Shown here piece after piece: positions 1 through 10,419 of a DNA stretch of 64,000 nucleotides (position 1 is the first letter of the stretch; the number at the start of each line of letters is the position of its first letter). The position numbers and the translations under genes are program-made. Under the pieces are notes generated by a model, which was not told the origin of the DNA, made no database searches, and saw only the letters and a program-made list of their open reading frames with translations. Source of the DNA: Nocardia rhizosphaerihabitans (GTDB taxonomy: Bacteria; Actinomycetota; Actinomycetes; Mycobacteriales; Mycobacteriaceae); the NCBI RefSeq assembly GCF_014646295.1, contig NZ_BMNE01000002.1, positions 931,440-995,439 of the forward strand. The letters run 5' to 3'.

Positions 1-16
1 GACTGCACAACACGCG

Positions 17-985
17 GTGCGCGAGCCCAAGATCGCCGTTCTGGTCGGCGGCGTCGGCGGTGCACGGTTCCTTCAGGGCGTCAGGCGGCTACTGCCCGAC
101 GCCGATATCTCGGCCATCGTCAATGTCGGTGACGACGTCTGGATGCACGGGCTTCGTATCTGCCCCGACCTCGACACCTGCATGTACACCCTCGGTGGCG
201 GCATCGACACCGAGCGCGGCTGGGGTCACGCGAACGAGACCTGGCACGCGAAAGAGGAGCTGGCGAAATACAACGCCCAGCCCGATTGGTTCGGCCTGGG
301 CGACCGCGATATCGCCACCCACCTCATCCGCACCGAGATGCTGCGGGCCGGATATCCGCTCTCCGCGGTCACCGAAGCGCTGTGCAATCGGTGGCAGCCG
401 GGCGTGCGTTTGATCCCGGCAACCGACGATCGCTGTGAAACCCACGTCGTCGTCAGCGATCCCGACAACGCCGGCGAACGTCGCGCGATCCACTTCCAGG
501 AATGGTGGGTGCGGTACCGCGCGGCGCTCCCGACCCACGGATTTGCCTCGATCGGCGCCGAACAAGCCTCCCCGGCCCCAGGTGTGACCGAAATCATAGC
601 CGCTGCCGACGCTGTGTTGCTGGCCCCCTCGAACCCCGTCGTGAGCATCGGCGCGATCCTCGCCGTGCCCGGAATCAGGGGCGCGCTGCGCACCACCGAG
701 GCCAAGGTGATCGGCCTCTCGCCGGTGATCGACGGAAAGCCGTTGCGCGGCATGGCCGATGAGTGTCTGTCGGTGATCGGCGTCGAGTCCACCGCCGAGG
801 CGATCGGGCGGCACTACGGCGCCCGATCGGCCACCGGCATCCTCGACGGCTGGCTGGTGCACTCCACCGACACCGCCGAGGTGCCCGGTGTCGAGGTGCG
901 CAGCGTGCCGCTGCTGATGACCGACCCCGAGGCGACGGCCGAAATGGTCCGTGCCGCACTGGAATTGGCAGGAGTGAAGGCGTGA
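17..985 (+). CDS. fbiA: FbiA/CofD, F420 biosynthesis transferase
   Basis: Cytosolic transferase that joins a phosphoenolpyruvate- or phospholactate-derived guanylylated donor to the deazaflavin Fo, making (dehydro-)F420-0. The 322-residue product has the N-terminal GGVGGARFL nucleotide-binding loop (residues 11-19), the conserved [19 protein letters not shown] block and a C-terminal [14 protein letters not shown] segment, all typical of CofD. A GTG start at 17 puts the glycine loop at the usual distance from the N terminus. The frame stays open to the window edge, so a slightly earlier start cannot be excluded. The stop overlaps the GTG start of fbiB by 4 bp, indicating translational coupling in an F420 operon. 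Confidence 0.95.
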   Translation: MREPKIAVLVGGVGGARFLQGVRRLLPDADISAIVNVGDDVWMHGLRICPDLDTCMYTLGGGIDTERGWGHANETWHAKEELAKYNAQPDWFGLGDRDIATHLIRTEMLRAGYPLSAVTEALCNRWQPGVRLIPATDDRCETHVVVSDPDNAGERRAIHFQEWWVRYRAALPTHGFASIGAEQASPAPGVTEIIAAADAVLLAPSNPVVSIGAILAVPGIRGALRTTEAKVIGLSPVIDGKPLRGMADECLSVIGVESTAEAIGRHYGARSATGILDGWLVHSTDTAEVPGVEVRSVPLLMTDPEATAEMVRAALELAGVKA

Positions 986-2328
986 GCGTGCTGCCCGACC
1001 ACGCGGCCGACGAGCTGCGGATCCTCCCGGTCACCGGCTTGCCGGAGTTCCGGCCCGGCGACGACGTCGCCGAACACCTTGCCGCACAGGCGCCGTGGCT
1101 GGCCGACGGTGACGTCGTCGTGGTCACCAGCAAGATCATCTCCAAGGCCGAGGGCCGCATCGTCACCGCGCCGACCGACCCCGAGGAGCGCGACACCGCT
1201 CGCCGCAAGCTCGTCGACGAGGAGGCCGTGCGGGTGCTCGCCCGCAAGGGCCGCACCCTCATCACCGAGAACCGCCTCGGCATCGTGCAGGCGGCCTCCG
1301 GCGTCGACGGCTCGAATGTGGCCGAGGGCGAACTGGTGCTGCTGCCCACCGACCCCGACGCCAGCGCCAAATCGCTGCGCGCAGCACTGGCCCAGCGGCT
1401 CGGGGTGGATGTGGCCGTGGTCATCACCGACACCATGGGCCGGGCCTGGCGCAACGGCCAGATCGACGCGGCCATCGGCGCGGCCGGGCTGCGCGTGCTG
1501 CACGACTACGCGGGCGCGGTCGACGGACAGGGCAACGAACTGCACGTCACCCAGGTGGCCGTGGCCGACGAACTCGCCGCCGCCGCCGATCTGGTCAAGG
1601 GCAAGCTCGGCGGCGTTCCGGTCGCGGTGGTGCGGGGGCTGGTCACCGACGACGACGGGTCGAGCGCGGCGGCACTGCTGCGCGGCGGCATCGACGACCT
1701 GTTCTGGCTCGGCACCGCCGAGGCGATCGAGCGGGGCCGCAAAGAGGCTGTGCCGCTGCGTCGTTCCGTGCGCGCCTTCGCCGACGAGCCGATCGACCCG
1801 GAACGGATCAGGGCGGCCGTTGCGGCCGGGCTCACCGCGCCCGCGCCGCATCACACCCGGCCGGTGCGCTTCATCTGGCTGCGCAAGCCGAAGCTGCGCG
1901 CCCAGCTGCTCGCGGCCATGGCCGAGCAGTGGCGGGCCGATCTCACCGCCGACGGGCTCGAGCCCGAACGGGTGGAGCGGCGCGTCGCGCGCGGGCGCAT
2001 CCTGTTCGAAGCTCCCGAGGTGATCATCCCGTTCTGTGTACCCGACGGCGCGCACGCCTATCCCGACGCCCGTCGCCAGGCGGCCGAGCAGACGATGTTC
2101 ACCGTCGCGGTCGGCGCCGCCGTGCAGGGTCTGCTGGTGGCGCTGGCCGCCGACGGTCTCGGCAGCTGCTGGATCGGGTCGACGATCTTCGCGCCGGAGA
2201 TCACCCGCGACGTTCTCGGCTTGGACGAGGACTGGATGCCGTTGGGCGCCATCGCGATCGGTCATCCGCTCGACGAGCCGGCCCCGCGCACCGTCGGCTC
2301 GCCGGGCGCGGGCCTGGTGGAGCTGTGA
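982..2328 (+). CDS. fbiB: FbiB, F420-0:gamma-glutamyl ligase with nitroreductase-like domain
   Basis: Bifunctional F420 enzyme. The N-terminal CofE-type domain (about residues 1-245, with [13 protein letters not shown] and the [15 protein letters not shown] metal/GTP region) adds glutamates to F420-0. The C-terminal FMN-binding nitroreductase-fold domain (from [15 protein letters not shown] onward) is thought to reduce dehydro-F420-0 and help form the polyglutamate tail. The GTG at 982 overlaps the fbiA stop and gives 448 residues, the length I recall for the mycobacterial protein. A longer upstream reading in the same frame exists but would overlap fbiA deeply. The stop overlaps the start of the following NUDIX gene by 4 bp. 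Confidence 0.95.
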   Translation: MSVLPDHAADELRILPVTGLPEFRPGDDVAEHLAAQAPWLADGDVVVVTSKIISKAEGRIVTAPTDPEERDTARRKLVDEEAVRVLARKGRTLITENRLGIVQAASGVDGSNVAEGELVLLPTDPDASAKSLRAALAQRLGVDVAVVITDTMGRAWRNGQIDAAIGAAGLRVLHDYAGAVDGQGNELHVTQVAVADELAAAADLVKGKLGGVPVAVVRGLVTDDDGSSAAALLRGGIDDLFWLGTAEAIERGRKEAVPLRRSVRAFADEPIDPERIRAAVAAGLTAPAPHHTRPVRFIWLRKPKLRAQLLAAMAEQWRADLTADGLEPERVERRVARGRILFEAPEVIIPFCVPDGAHAYPDARRQAAEQTMFTVAVGAAVQGLLVALAADGLGSCWIGSTIFAPEITRDVLGLDEDWMPLGAIAIGHPLDEPAPRTVGSPGAGLVEL

Positions 2329-2846
2329 GCTCGGAGTCGCTGCACGCGTCGGCGACCGAGCTGCTCACCGCCTGGCAGCCCGAGGCCGGGCCGGACCGCT
2401 CGCTGCGGGAGGCGATGCTCGCCTTCCTCGGCTCGGCGCCGAACGGGTGCCTGCGCGAACACGCCCCTGGCCACATCACCGCCTCGGCGATCGTGTTGTC
2501 GCACGATCGCCGCGAGGTGCTGCTCACCCTGCATCCGCGGGTGGGCCGCTGGATCCAGCTCGGCGGGCATTGCGAGCCGGGTGACGAGACGGTCGCCGAC
2601 GCCGCGCTGCGCGAGGCGGTGGAGGAGTCGGGCATCCCGGATCTACGGCTGACGCCCGGTCTCTACGGCGCGCAGGCGCACCCGATCACCTGCTCGCTCG
2701 GCGTGCCGACCCGACACCTGGACCTGCTGTTCGAGATCGTCGCGCCGCCCGGTGCGGTGCCGGTGCGCAGCGCCGAATCGGCGGATCTGCGGTGGTGGCC
2801 GGTGGACGGGCTACCGGCTGGCGCCGACGTGTTGCTGATCCCGTAA
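2325..2846 (+). CDS. NUDIX hydrolase
   Basis: A 173-residue NUDIX-family pyrophosphohydrolase. The Nudix box runs GGHCEPGDE...REAVEESGI near residues 85-109 and has the REXXEE metal-binding core. There is one extra residue between the leading glycine and the first glutamate, as in many GGHxEPGDE-type family members. The substrate is unknown. The GTG start overlaps the fbiB stop by 4 bp, so it is the third gene of the F420 operon. A link to F420 metabolism or to clearing of nucleotide intermediates is inference from position only. A hairpin follows about 30 bp after the stop. Confidence 0.85.
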   Translation: MSSESLHASATELLTAWQPEAGPDRSLREAMLAFLGSAPNGCLREHAPGHITASAIVLSHDRREVLLTLHPRVGRWIQLGGHCEPGDETVADAALREAVEESGIPDLRLTPGLYGAQAHPITCSLGVPTRHLDLLFEIVAPPGAVPVRSAESADLRWWPVDGLPAGADVLLIP

Positions 2847-2877
2847 AGGCCGCTGAATCCTTCGCTGACCTGTGATG

Positions 2878-2913
2878 ACAGCGACCGTGTCCAGGTGGGC
2901 GCGGTCGCTGTTT
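2878..2913 (+). terminator. Rho-independent terminator after the F420 operon
   Basis: A perfect 10-bp stem (ACAGCGACCG at 2878-2887 and CGGTCGCTGT at 2902-2911) encloses a 14-nt loop and runs into a short T stretch. It lies just downstream of the NUDIX stop and separates the F420 operon from the alkane operon. Confidence 0.75.
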
Positions 2914-2945
2914 CGTTATCCGACTGTTGCAGCTTTACAAATCCG

Positions 2946-2988
2946 CGAATTTGTCTAGACGTCGGACAATTCGGGACCTATCGTCTGT
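2946..2988 (+). promoter_or_regulatory. Probable alkB promoter and operator
   Basis: An imperfect inverted repeat (CGAATTTGTC at 2946-2955, matching GGACAATTCG at 2964-2973 with one offset base) lies 70-98 bp before the alkB start. A TATCGT hexamer at 2979-2984 begins the string TATCGTCTGT, which recurs as TACCGTCTGT before the second alkB. The palindrome is a plausible site for the TetR regulator at the end of the operon. That assignment is inference. Confidence 0.45.
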
Positions 2989-3043
2989 GACAGAGAGTTA
3001 CGCACATCACAGGTGTGAAGTGTGTCGCAGGATGGAGACGACG

Positions 3044-4279
3044 ATGTCGACAGATGCCAACGCGTCCGAACAGCGGGTGGCGCCCCCGCAGTGGCGCGAT
3101 TCCAAACGCTATCTCTGGCTGTGGGGCCTCTTCGCCCCGACGGGCCTGTTCACGATCGCGATCCCCCTGATCTGGGGCCTCAATCAGCTCGGCTGGCATC
3201 GCCTCGCCGAAGTGCCGTTCTGGCTCGGACCGGTGCTGGTGTATCTGGTGATCCCGCTGGCCGACCTGTTCTTCGGTCCCGACGGCGACAACCCGCCGGA
3301 CGAGGTGATGGAGTACCTGGAGAACGACAAGTACTACCGGTACCTGACCTACCTGTACCTGCCGTTCCAGTACGCCTCGCTGATCTTCGCCTGCTACATC
3401 ATCACCGCCGACAACCTGCACTGGCTCGGCTTCCCCGGTGGCGCGAACGTGGTCGACAAGATCGGCATCGCGATCAGCGTCGGCATGATCGGCGGCATCG
3501 GCATCAACACCGCGCACGAACTCGGCCACAAGAAGGTCCACCTGGAGCGCTGGCTCGCCCGCGTCGCGCTGGCGCAGTCGTTCTACGGCCACTTCTACAT
3601 CGAGCACAACCGTGGGCATCACGTGCGTGTTGCCACGCCGGAGGATCCGGCCAGCGCCCGCATCGGCGAGACCTTCTGGGCGTTCTGGCCGCGCACGGTG
3701 GCCGGCAGTTTCCGCTCCGCCTGGCACCTGGAGAAGGAGCGTCTGCACCGGCTGGACAAGAGCCCGTGGACGCTGCGCAACGACGTGCTCAACGCCTGGG
3801 CGATGTCGGTGGTGCTGTGGCTGGGCCTGATCGCGGTCTTCGGCATCGAGGTGCTGCCGTATCTGATCCTGCAGGCCGTCATCGGGTTCAGCCTGCTCGA
3901 GTCGGTGAACTACCTCGAGCACTACGGCCTGGTCCGGCAGAAGACCGCCCGGGGGCGCTACGAGCGGCCAGCGCCCGAGCACAGCTGGAACAGCGACCAC
4001 ATCGTCACCAATATCTTCCTGTACCACCTGCAGCGGCACAGCGATCACCACGCGTACCCGACCCGGCGGTATCAGACGCTGCGCAGCTGGGACGGCGCGC
4101 CGAACCTGCCCAGCGGCTACGCGAGCATGATCCTGCTCGCCTACTTCCCGCCGATCTGGCGCAAGGTCATGGACAAACGCGTGCTCGCGCACTACGGCGG
4201 CGATGTCACCTTGGCCAATATCGAACCCAAGCGCCGGGAGAAGGTGCTCGCACAGTACGGACAGGAGAATCAGGCATGA
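3044..4279 (+). CDS. alkB: AlkB alkane 1-monooxygenase
   Basis: Integral-membrane non-haem di-iron hydroxylase that oxidises the terminal carbon of n-alkanes to 1-alkanols, with electrons from rubredoxin. The 411-residue protein has several hydrophobic spans and all histidine motifs of the family: HELGHK (about residue 158), EHNRGHH (about 187), NYLEHYG (about 289) and LQRHSDHH (about 328). ATG 3044 is chosen because GGAG lies 6 bp upstream. The in-frame ATG at 3032 has no usable ribosome-binding site. The stop overlaps the ATG of the first rubredoxin, starting the classical actinobacterial alkB-rubA-rubB-tetR operon. Chain-length preference cannot be read from the sequence. Confidence 0.96.
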   Translation: MSTDANASEQRVAPPQWRDSKRYLWLWGLFAPTGLFTIAIPLIWGLNQLGWHRLAEVPFWLGPVLVYLVIPLADLFFGPDGDNPPDEVMEYLENDKYYRYLTYLYLPFQYASLIFACYIITADNLHWLGFPGGANVVDKIGIAISVGMIGGIGINTAHELGHKKVHLERWLARVALAQSFYGHFYIEHNRGHHVRVATPEDPASARIGETFWAFWPRTVAGSFRSAWHLEKERLHRLDKSPWTLRNDVLNAWAMSVVLWLGLIAVFGIEVLPYLILQAVIGFSLLESVNYLEHYGLVRQKTARGRYERPAPEHSWNSDHIVTNIFLYHLQRHSDHHAYPTRRYQTLRSWDGAPNLPSGYASMILLAYFPPIWRKVMDKRVLAHYGGDVTLANIEPKRREKVLAQYGQENQA

Positions 4280-4449
4280 GTGCGTACCGTTGCCCGGTCT
4301 GTGATTATGTCTACGACGAAACGAAAGGAGCGCCGCGCGAAGGATTTCCGGCAGGCACGGCTTGGTCGTCGGTACCCGACGACTGGTGCTGTCCGGACTG
4401 CGGGGTGCGGGAGAAGATCGACTTCGAGGCGGTAGGAGTATCGCAGTGA
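4276..4449 (+). CDS. rubA: Rubredoxin 1
   Basis: A 57-residue iron protein with two CxxC knuckles, [13 protein letters not shown] near the N terminus and WCCPDCG near residue 41, which bind one iron with four cysteines. It is expected to sit in the rubredoxin reductase-to-AlkB electron path. Its first knuckle lacks the CxxCG pattern typical of the transfer-competent AlkG2 type, so it may be the functionally less clear AlkG1 type found in actinobacterial alk operons. It overlaps alkB and the second rubredoxin by 4 bp on each side. Confidence 0.92.
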   Translation: MSAYRCPVCDYVYDETKGAPREGFPAGTAWSSVPDDWCCPDCGVREKIDFEAVGVSQ

Positions 4450-4628
4450 CCGAGTACAAGCTCTACCAGTGTGTGCAGTGCGGTTTCGAATACGACGAGG
4501 CGCAGGGCTGGCCCGACGACAACATCGCCCCCGGCACCAAGTGGGAGGACATTCCCGACAACTGGACCTGCCCGGACTGCGGCGCGGCCAAGTCCGACTT
4601 CTTCATGGTCGAGATCGAACGTTCGTGA
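4446..4628 (+). CDS. rubB: Rubredoxin 2 (AlkG2-like electron donor to AlkB)
   Basis: A 60-residue rubredoxin with knuckles [15 protein letters not shown] and WTCPDCG. The CxxCG form of both knuckles matches rubredoxins known to deliver electrons to AlkB. The GTG start overlaps the preceding rubredoxin stop by 4 bp, and its own stop overlaps the start of the TetR gene. No rubredoxin reductase gene lies nearby, so that partner must be encoded elsewhere. Confidence 0.93.
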   Translation: MTEYKLYQCVQCGFEYDEAQGWPDDNIAPGTKWEDIPDNWTCPDCGAAKSDFFMVEIERS

Positions 4629-5293
4629 GCGTCGCGGGCACTCCGCGCACCGGATCGCGCATCCCGTACCAGGAGGCGGCGCGGGAACTGCTGCGCACCT
4701 CGGTCCTGGACGGGATGCGCGAGCTGCTCACCGAGCGTGATTGGTCCAAGATCACGCTCGGTGACGTCGCGGCCAGGGCCGGCGTCAGCAGGCAGACGCT
4801 CTACAACGAGTTCGGTTCGCGCGCGGGTCTGTCCCAGGCCTACGCGCTGCGCCTGGCCGACGAACTCGTCGATCACGTCCGCGAGGCGCTCGACGACAAT
4901 GTCGGCGACGCCCGCGCCGCCATCCGGGTCGGCATGACCGGGTTCTTCTTCGCCGCCGCGGCCGACCCGCTGGTGCGCTCGCTGCTGGCCGGGGAGATGA
5001 AGCCGGACCTGCTGCGGCTGATCACCCTCGACGCGGGCCCGTTGCTCGAACACGCCACCGCGCGGCTGGCCCATGTGTTCCAGCACAGCTGGGTGAACGC
5101 GACCGACGAGGAGGCCGATGTCATCGCGCACGCGCTGGTGCGCATCGCGCTGAGTTACATTCCCAACCCGCCGGTGCCCGAACGTGACGCACCGGCGGAG
5201 ATGAGCGCTCTGCTCAGCCCGTACGTGGAGGCGATCGTGCAGGTACGAGGACTCCGACCCCCCGGCGGTGACGGCGATCACTCCGGTGCGTGA
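4625..5293 (+). CDS. alkX: TetR-family regulator of the alkane operon (AlkX/AlkU type)
   Basis: A 222-residue TetR repressor. The N-terminal helix-turn-helix ([21 protein letters not shown], about residues 40-60) is followed by a helical ligand-binding domain. As last gene of the alkB-rubA-rubB operon, overlapping rubB by 4 bp, it matches the regulator that in related bacteria represses alkB until fatty acid or alkanol products accumulate. The inverted repeat at 2946-2973 is a candidate autoregulatory site. The ligand is not known from the sequence. Confidence 0.9.
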   Translation: MSVAGTPRTGSRIPYQEAARELLRTSVLDGMRELLTERDWSKITLGDVAARAGVSRQTLYNEFGSRAGLSQAYALRLADELVDHVREALDDNVGDARAAIRVGMTGFFFAAAADPLVRSLLAGEMKPDLLRLITLDAGPLLEHATARLAHVFQHSWVNATDEEADVIAHALVRIALSYIPNPPVPERDAPAEMSALLSPYVEAIVQVRGLRPPGGDGDHSGA

Positions 5294-5330
5294 GCGGCTC
5301 TGATTCGCCACCGTGTAACCATCACCACGT

Positions 5331-5368
5331 TTGCCGAACTGCCTCTGTGTAACGCGTCTACCGTCTGT
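5331..5368 (+). promoter_or_regulatory. Probable promoter of the second alkB
   Basis: TTGCCG at 5331-5336 and TACCGT at 5359-5364 are 22 bp apart. The same 22-bp gap separates TTGTCT (2951-2956) and TATCGT (2979-2984) before the first alkB, and both second boxes continue CTGT. This suggests the two alkane hydroxylase genes share promoter architecture. It has not been tested. Confidence 0.35.
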
Positions 5369-5415
5369 CAGTATTCACATCGGTCGGCGATTGGTCTTTT
5401 TACAGCGGAGCGGGT

Positions 5416-6573
5416 GTGCAAACGGTTGGCAAACCGGGGGGTCTTCGTGATCCCAAACGGTATCTCTGGGCTCTAGGGTTGATCGCTCCGGCGTGCGCGC
5501 TGTTGCCTTCCCAGCTCGTGTACCGCACCGGTGCCGAAGTGTTCTGGTGGATCGGGCCCGTGATCGTGCTCATCGCCATCCCCGTCCTGGACTGGATCGT
5601 CGGTGAGGACGGCAACAATCCGCGCGACGAGGACTACGAAGCGCTCTCCGCCGACCGGTACTACCGCTGGTGCACCTACCTGTTCCTGCCGATCCAGCTG
5701 ATCGGCCTCGTCATCGCCTGCGCGATGTGGGCTGGCAACGATCTCGACCTCGTCGACAAGCTCGGATTGGCCGCCACGGTCGGCTTCGTCAGCGGCATCG
5801 GCATCAACGCCGCCCACGAATTGGGGCATCGGGTGGAGAGTGCTGAAAGATTGCTGTCGAAGATCGCGCTCGCCCAGTCGGGGTACGGGCACTTCTTCGT
5901 CGAGCACAATCGCGGCCATCACGCCAGGGTCGCCACACCCGAGGATCCGGCCAGTGCCCGGCTGGGTGAGTCGCTGTGGGAGTTCTTGCCGCGCAGCATC
6001 ATCGGTGGCTTCCGCTCGGCCGTGCAGCTCGAACGCGCCCGCCTGGCCAGGAAGGGTCGCGGCTGGTGGAGCACCGGGAACAACATCCTCCAGGCGTGGG
6101 CGATGAGTGCGGTGCTCTTCGGTTCGCTGGTGCTGGCGTTCGGCCCGGCGATCCTGCCGTGGCTGGCCCTGCAGGCCGTCATCGGGTTCGGTCTGCTCGA
6201 GGCCGTCAACTACGTCGAGCACTACGGCCTGCTGCGCGCCCGCAAGCCCAACGGCCGCTGGGAACGCTGCTCCCCGCGCGACAGCTGGAACAGCGATCGC
6301 CTGGTCACCAACATCTTCCTGTTCCATCTGCAGCGCCACAGCGACCATCACGCCAACCCGGGCCGTCGCTATCAGACCCTGCGCAGCAGCAGCGAATCGC
6401 CGCAGCTGCCCGCCGGCTACGCCACGATGCTGCTGCTGGCCGCCGTCCCGCCGCTGTGGCGTGCGGTGATGGACCCCAAGGTGGCCGCCCACTACGGCGG
6501 CGACCTCACCCTGGCCAATGTCGCGCCGCCCAAGCCGCGGCGTTTGCTGGCCCGATACCGCGCCGCGGCCTGA
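5416..6573 (+). CDS. alkB2: Second alkane 1-monooxygenase (AlkB paralog)
   Basis: A 385-residue membrane di-iron hydroxylase clearly paralogous to the upstream AlkB. It keeps HELGHR (about residue 134), EHNRGHH (about 163), NYVEHYG and LQRHSDHH. The GTG start at 5416 is preceded by GGAG. It has no rubredoxin of its own and probably uses those of the first operon, 0.8 kb upstream. Its own promoter-like region resembles that of alkB. The two paralogs may divide substrates by chain length, which is inference from other two-AlkB actinomycetes. Confidence 0.94.
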   Translation: MQTVGKPGGLRDPKRYLWALGLIAPACALLPSQLVYRTGAEVFWWIGPVIVLIAIPVLDWIVGEDGNNPRDEDYEALSADRYYRWCTYLFLPIQLIGLVIACAMWAGNDLDLVDKLGLAATVGFVSGIGINAAHELGHRVESAERLLSKIALAQSGYGHFFVEHNRGHHARVATPEDPASARLGESLWEFLPRSIIGGFRSAVQLERARLARKGRGWWSTGNNILQAWAMSAVLFGSLVLAFGPAILPWLALQAVIGFGLLEAVNYVEHYGLLRARKPNGRWERCSPRDSWNSDRLVTNIFLFHLQRHSDHHANPGRRYQTLRSSSESPQLPAGYATMLLLAAVPPLWRAVMDPKVAAHYGGDLTLANVAPPKPRRLLARYRAAA

Positions 6574-6652
6574 CCGCGGCCTCGAAGGACCGGGGAACGG
6601 CGGCGCTCGCACGCGGTAGCCTTGCCTCGGTACTGACTACCAGGAGAGGCTG

Positions 6653-8134
<1,482 letters not shown>

Positions 8135-8148
8135 TCGGCTTCAGCGAC

Positions 8149-8182
8149 AAGGGCCCGTCGACCATCCGGTCGACGGGCCCTT
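8149..8182 (+). terminator. Strong hairpin terminator after ahcY
   Basis: A perfect 15-bp stem (AAGGGCCCGTCGACC at 8149-8163, repeated inverted at 8168-8182) closes a 4-nt ATCC loop. Because the stem is fully symmetric it could also end transcription of the minus-strand gene that finishes at 8216. Confidence 0.85.
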
Positions 8183-8215
8183 CGCGCTGTCCGCCGGGTC
8201 GGGTGCGACGCCCCG

Positions 8216-8416
8216 CTACCCGATGATCACGCCGGTGCAGAAGATGTTGTGCTCGCTGCTGATGCCGAGCAGCGCGCACATCACCGAATTGAAGGCCGCC
8301 GACGACCCGGCGTCGGGGCCCGCGATCGCCACCGGGGTCTGCGCGGACGCGGTGCCGCAGGCGAGGGCGGCGGTGATGGCAAACGTGGCGGCCGTGGTAC
8401 GAACGATCTTCTTCAT
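8216..8416 (-). CDS. Small secreted protein, unknown function
   Basis: A 66-residue protein with a clear Sec signal peptide: MKKIVRTT, a hydrophobic stretch, then a TASAQ cleavage site near residue 25. The predicted mature part is about 40 residues and has two cysteines (CALLGISSEHNIFC) that could form a disulphide, with a hydrophobic C terminus. An AGGA ribosome-binding site precedes the ATG. No family is recognised. It lies directly downstream of another small exported protein on the same strand, and the two may be co-expressed. Confidence 0.65.
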   Translation of the reverse strand: MKKIVRTTAATFAITAALACGTASAQTPVAIAGPDAGSSAAFNSVMCALLGISSEHNIFCTGVIIG

Positions 8417-8474
8417 GGCGGAATCCTCGTCGGCGGTCCGATCGCGGACCAGACCGTAGTTCTGGGGTGGTGGC

Positions 8475-8741
8475 TCAGACGAGCAGCAGGCAGACCGGCA
8501 GGGGGATCACGGCTTCCAGCAGGACGCAGGCCGCGAGTTCGGCCGCCGAGCCCGCCGCGGCCGAACCTGCCGAGGCCGAACCGCTCAGCAGGGTGCCGGA
8601 ACCGCTGTGCGGGCCGGAGTGGTGGTTGCCGCGGCCGACGGGATCGGCGCCGGGAGCGGCGGTCGCGACACCGGCGCCCGCGAAGGCGATGCCGAGCGCG
8701 GCGGCGGCCGCGGCGGCGCGGAGAATGGTTCGGTTGGGCAT
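8475..8741 (-). CDS. Small secreted Gly/Ser/Ala-rich protein
   Basis: An 88-residue predicted exported protein. The signal peptide MPNRTILRAAAAAAALGIAF ends at an ATAAP cleavage site. The mature region is low-complexity and rich in Gly, Ser, Ala and His (SGPHSGSGTLLSGSASAGSA), with a hydrophobic C-terminal segment holding two cysteines. ATG 8741 is chosen over a longer reading because AGGAG sits 7 bp upstream and it places the signal peptide first. It resembles small cell-surface peptides of Nocardia by composition only. The function is unknown. Confidence 0.6.
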   Translation of the reverse strand: MPNRTILRAAAAAAALGIAFAGAGVATAAPGADPVGRGNHHSGPHSGSGTLLSGSASAGSAAAGSAAELAACVLLEAVIPLPVCLLLV

Positions 8742-8994
8742 GATGACTCCTGGGTCGAGCGGCCCCGGCGAGGTCGCCGGGGTGGTGAGCGTTCCGGCGG
8801 GGAGGACGCGACCGCTCCACCGGAGACGTTGAAATGAGACCACTTCACACAATGGTCAGGGCCGAAACGGGCAATCCGATCCCCGGCCACCCGGCGCGTC
8901 GGCCGACACACACGTCCGTGGCGACTCGCCATTACCGCGCCGCTCGCCATGGCGGGGTGAGCCCTGCGACTCCCGCCGGGTAAATTCACCACTC

Positions 8995-9642
8995 ATGGGC
9001 GTACTGATTGCGGTGGAAGGCCTCGACGGCGCCGGTAAACGGACGTTGATCGACGGATTGATCGCCGAATTGTCCGCCAAGGGATTGCGGGCGGGCACAC
9101 TGGCCTTTCCGCAATACGGCCGATCGATCCACGCGGATCTGGCCGCCGAGGCGCTGCGCGGCGGGCACGGCGACCTGGCCGACTCGATCAACGCGATGGC
9201 GATCATGTTCGCCCTGGACCGGGCCGCGGCGAGTGCGGAACTATCGAACCTGTTGGACGCCAACGACATCGTCATCCTGGACCGCTGGGTGGCCTCCAAT
9301 GCCGCCTACTCGGCGGCCCGTGCCGAACAGGGCGCGGACGGCGAAATCGTCGCCTGGGTGGGCGATCTGGAGTATGGCAGGCTGGGACTGCCCGCCCCCG
9401 AGCTGACCGTGCTGATCGACATTCCCACCGAGGTCGCGGCCGAACGTGCCCGTCGCCGTGGCGAACTCGACGAGACCAGGGCGCTGGACGCCTACGAGCG
9501 GGACGGCGGTCTGCAGCGGCGCACCGGCGAGGTCTATCGTGAGCTGGCCGACCGCGACTGGTTCGGTCGATGGTGGACATACCGATCCGATGACGATAGG
9601 CCTGCCCTACTCACCCTCTGCTCGGAAATCTTTGCCGGATAA
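8995..9642 (+). CDS. tmk: Thymidylate kinase
   Basis: Phosphorylates dTMP to dTDP for DNA synthesis. The 215-residue protein begins MGVLIAVEGLDGAGKRT, a P-loop (residues 9-17) in the form typical of actinobacterial Tmk. LDRWVASNAAYSAAR is the dTMP-contacting DR-type motif, and ARRRGELDE is a lid-like region. It lies directly upstream of mtrA, the same order as in M. tuberculosis. Confidence 0.96.
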   Translation: MGVLIAVEGLDGAGKRTLIDGLIAELSAKGLRAGTLAFPQYGRSIHADLAAEALRGGHGDLADSINAMAIMFALDRAAASAELSNLLDANDIVILDRWVASNAAYSAARAEQGADGEIVAWVGDLEYGRLGLPAPELTVLIDIPTEVAAERARRRGELDETRALDAYERDGGLQRRTGEVYRELADRDWFGRWWTYRSDDDRPALLTLCSEIFAG

Positions 9643-9719
9643 GGTTGGATACGCGACGGGTTCACACCATTAATGGCGTGGCGGCCCGATCCTGGCCTGG
9701 GAGATGACAACATAGGACT

Positions 9720-10397
9720 ATGAAGCCCAAGATTCTGGTCGTCGACGACGATATGGCACTCGCTGAGATGCTGACCATCGTCTTGCGCGGGGAAGGGTTC
9801 GACCCGCACGTGGTCGGCGACGGCACGCAGGCCCTGTCGGCGGTGCGGGAGATCCGCCCCGACCTGGTGTTGCTGGACCTGATGCTGCCCGGCATGAACG
9901 GCATCGATGTATGCCGGGTGCTGCGGGCCGATTCCGGCGTTCCGATCGTGATGCTCACCGCCAAGACCGACACGGTCGATGTGGTGCTCGGTCTGGAGTC
10001 CGGCGCGGACGATTACATCGTCAAGCCGTTCAAGCCGAAGGAACTCGTCGCCCGGGTGCGCGCGCGTCTGCGCCGAACCGAGGACGAGCCCGCAGAGCTG
10101 CTCTCCATCGCCGACATCGTCATCGATGTGCCCGCGCACAAGGTGACCCGTGGCGGTGCGCAGATCTCGCTCACCCCGCTCGAGTTCGACCTGCTGGTCG
10201 CGCTCGCGCGCAAGCCGCGGCAGGTGTTCACCCGCGAGGTGCTGCTCGAGCAGGTCTGGGGATATCGGCACGCCGCCGACACCCGCCTGGTCAACGTGCA
10301 CGTGCAGCGACTACGCGCCAAGGTCGAGAAGGATCCGGAGAACCCGGAGATCGTGCTGACCGTCCGCGGTGTCGGTTACAAGGCCGGACCGCCGTGA
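9720..10397 (+). CDS. mtrA: MtrA, OmpR/PhoB-type response regulator
   Basis: Essential cell-envelope and cell-division response regulator paired with MtrB. The receiver domain has acidic residues D9-D11, phospho-acceptor D53 (LLDLMLPGMNG), T80 and K102 (VKPF). The C-terminal winged-helix DNA-binding domain starts near residue 125 and ends QRLRAKVEKDPENPEIVLTV. The length of 225 matches the family. It is followed after 22 bp by mtrB, then lpqB. Confidence 0.97.
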   Translation: MKPKILVVDDDMALAEMLTIVLRGEGFDPHVVGDGTQALSAVREIRPDLVLLDLMLPGMNGIDVCRVLRADSGVPIVMLTAKTDTVDVVLGLESGADDYIVKPFKPKELVARVRARLRRTEDEPAELLSIADIVIDVPAHKVTRGGAQISLTPLEFDLLVALARKPRQVFTREVLLEQVWGYRHAADTRLVNVHVQRLRAKVEKDPENPEIVLTVRGVGYKAGPP

Positions 10398-10419
10398 TCG
10401 GTACCTGTGAGGCGCCGCT

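Noticed and set aside
5313..5353. GTGTAAC direct repeats (5313-5319 and 5347-5353) before the second alkB
   Set aside because: Two 7-bp copies 34 bp apart are close to chance expectation, and no copy exists before the first alkB.
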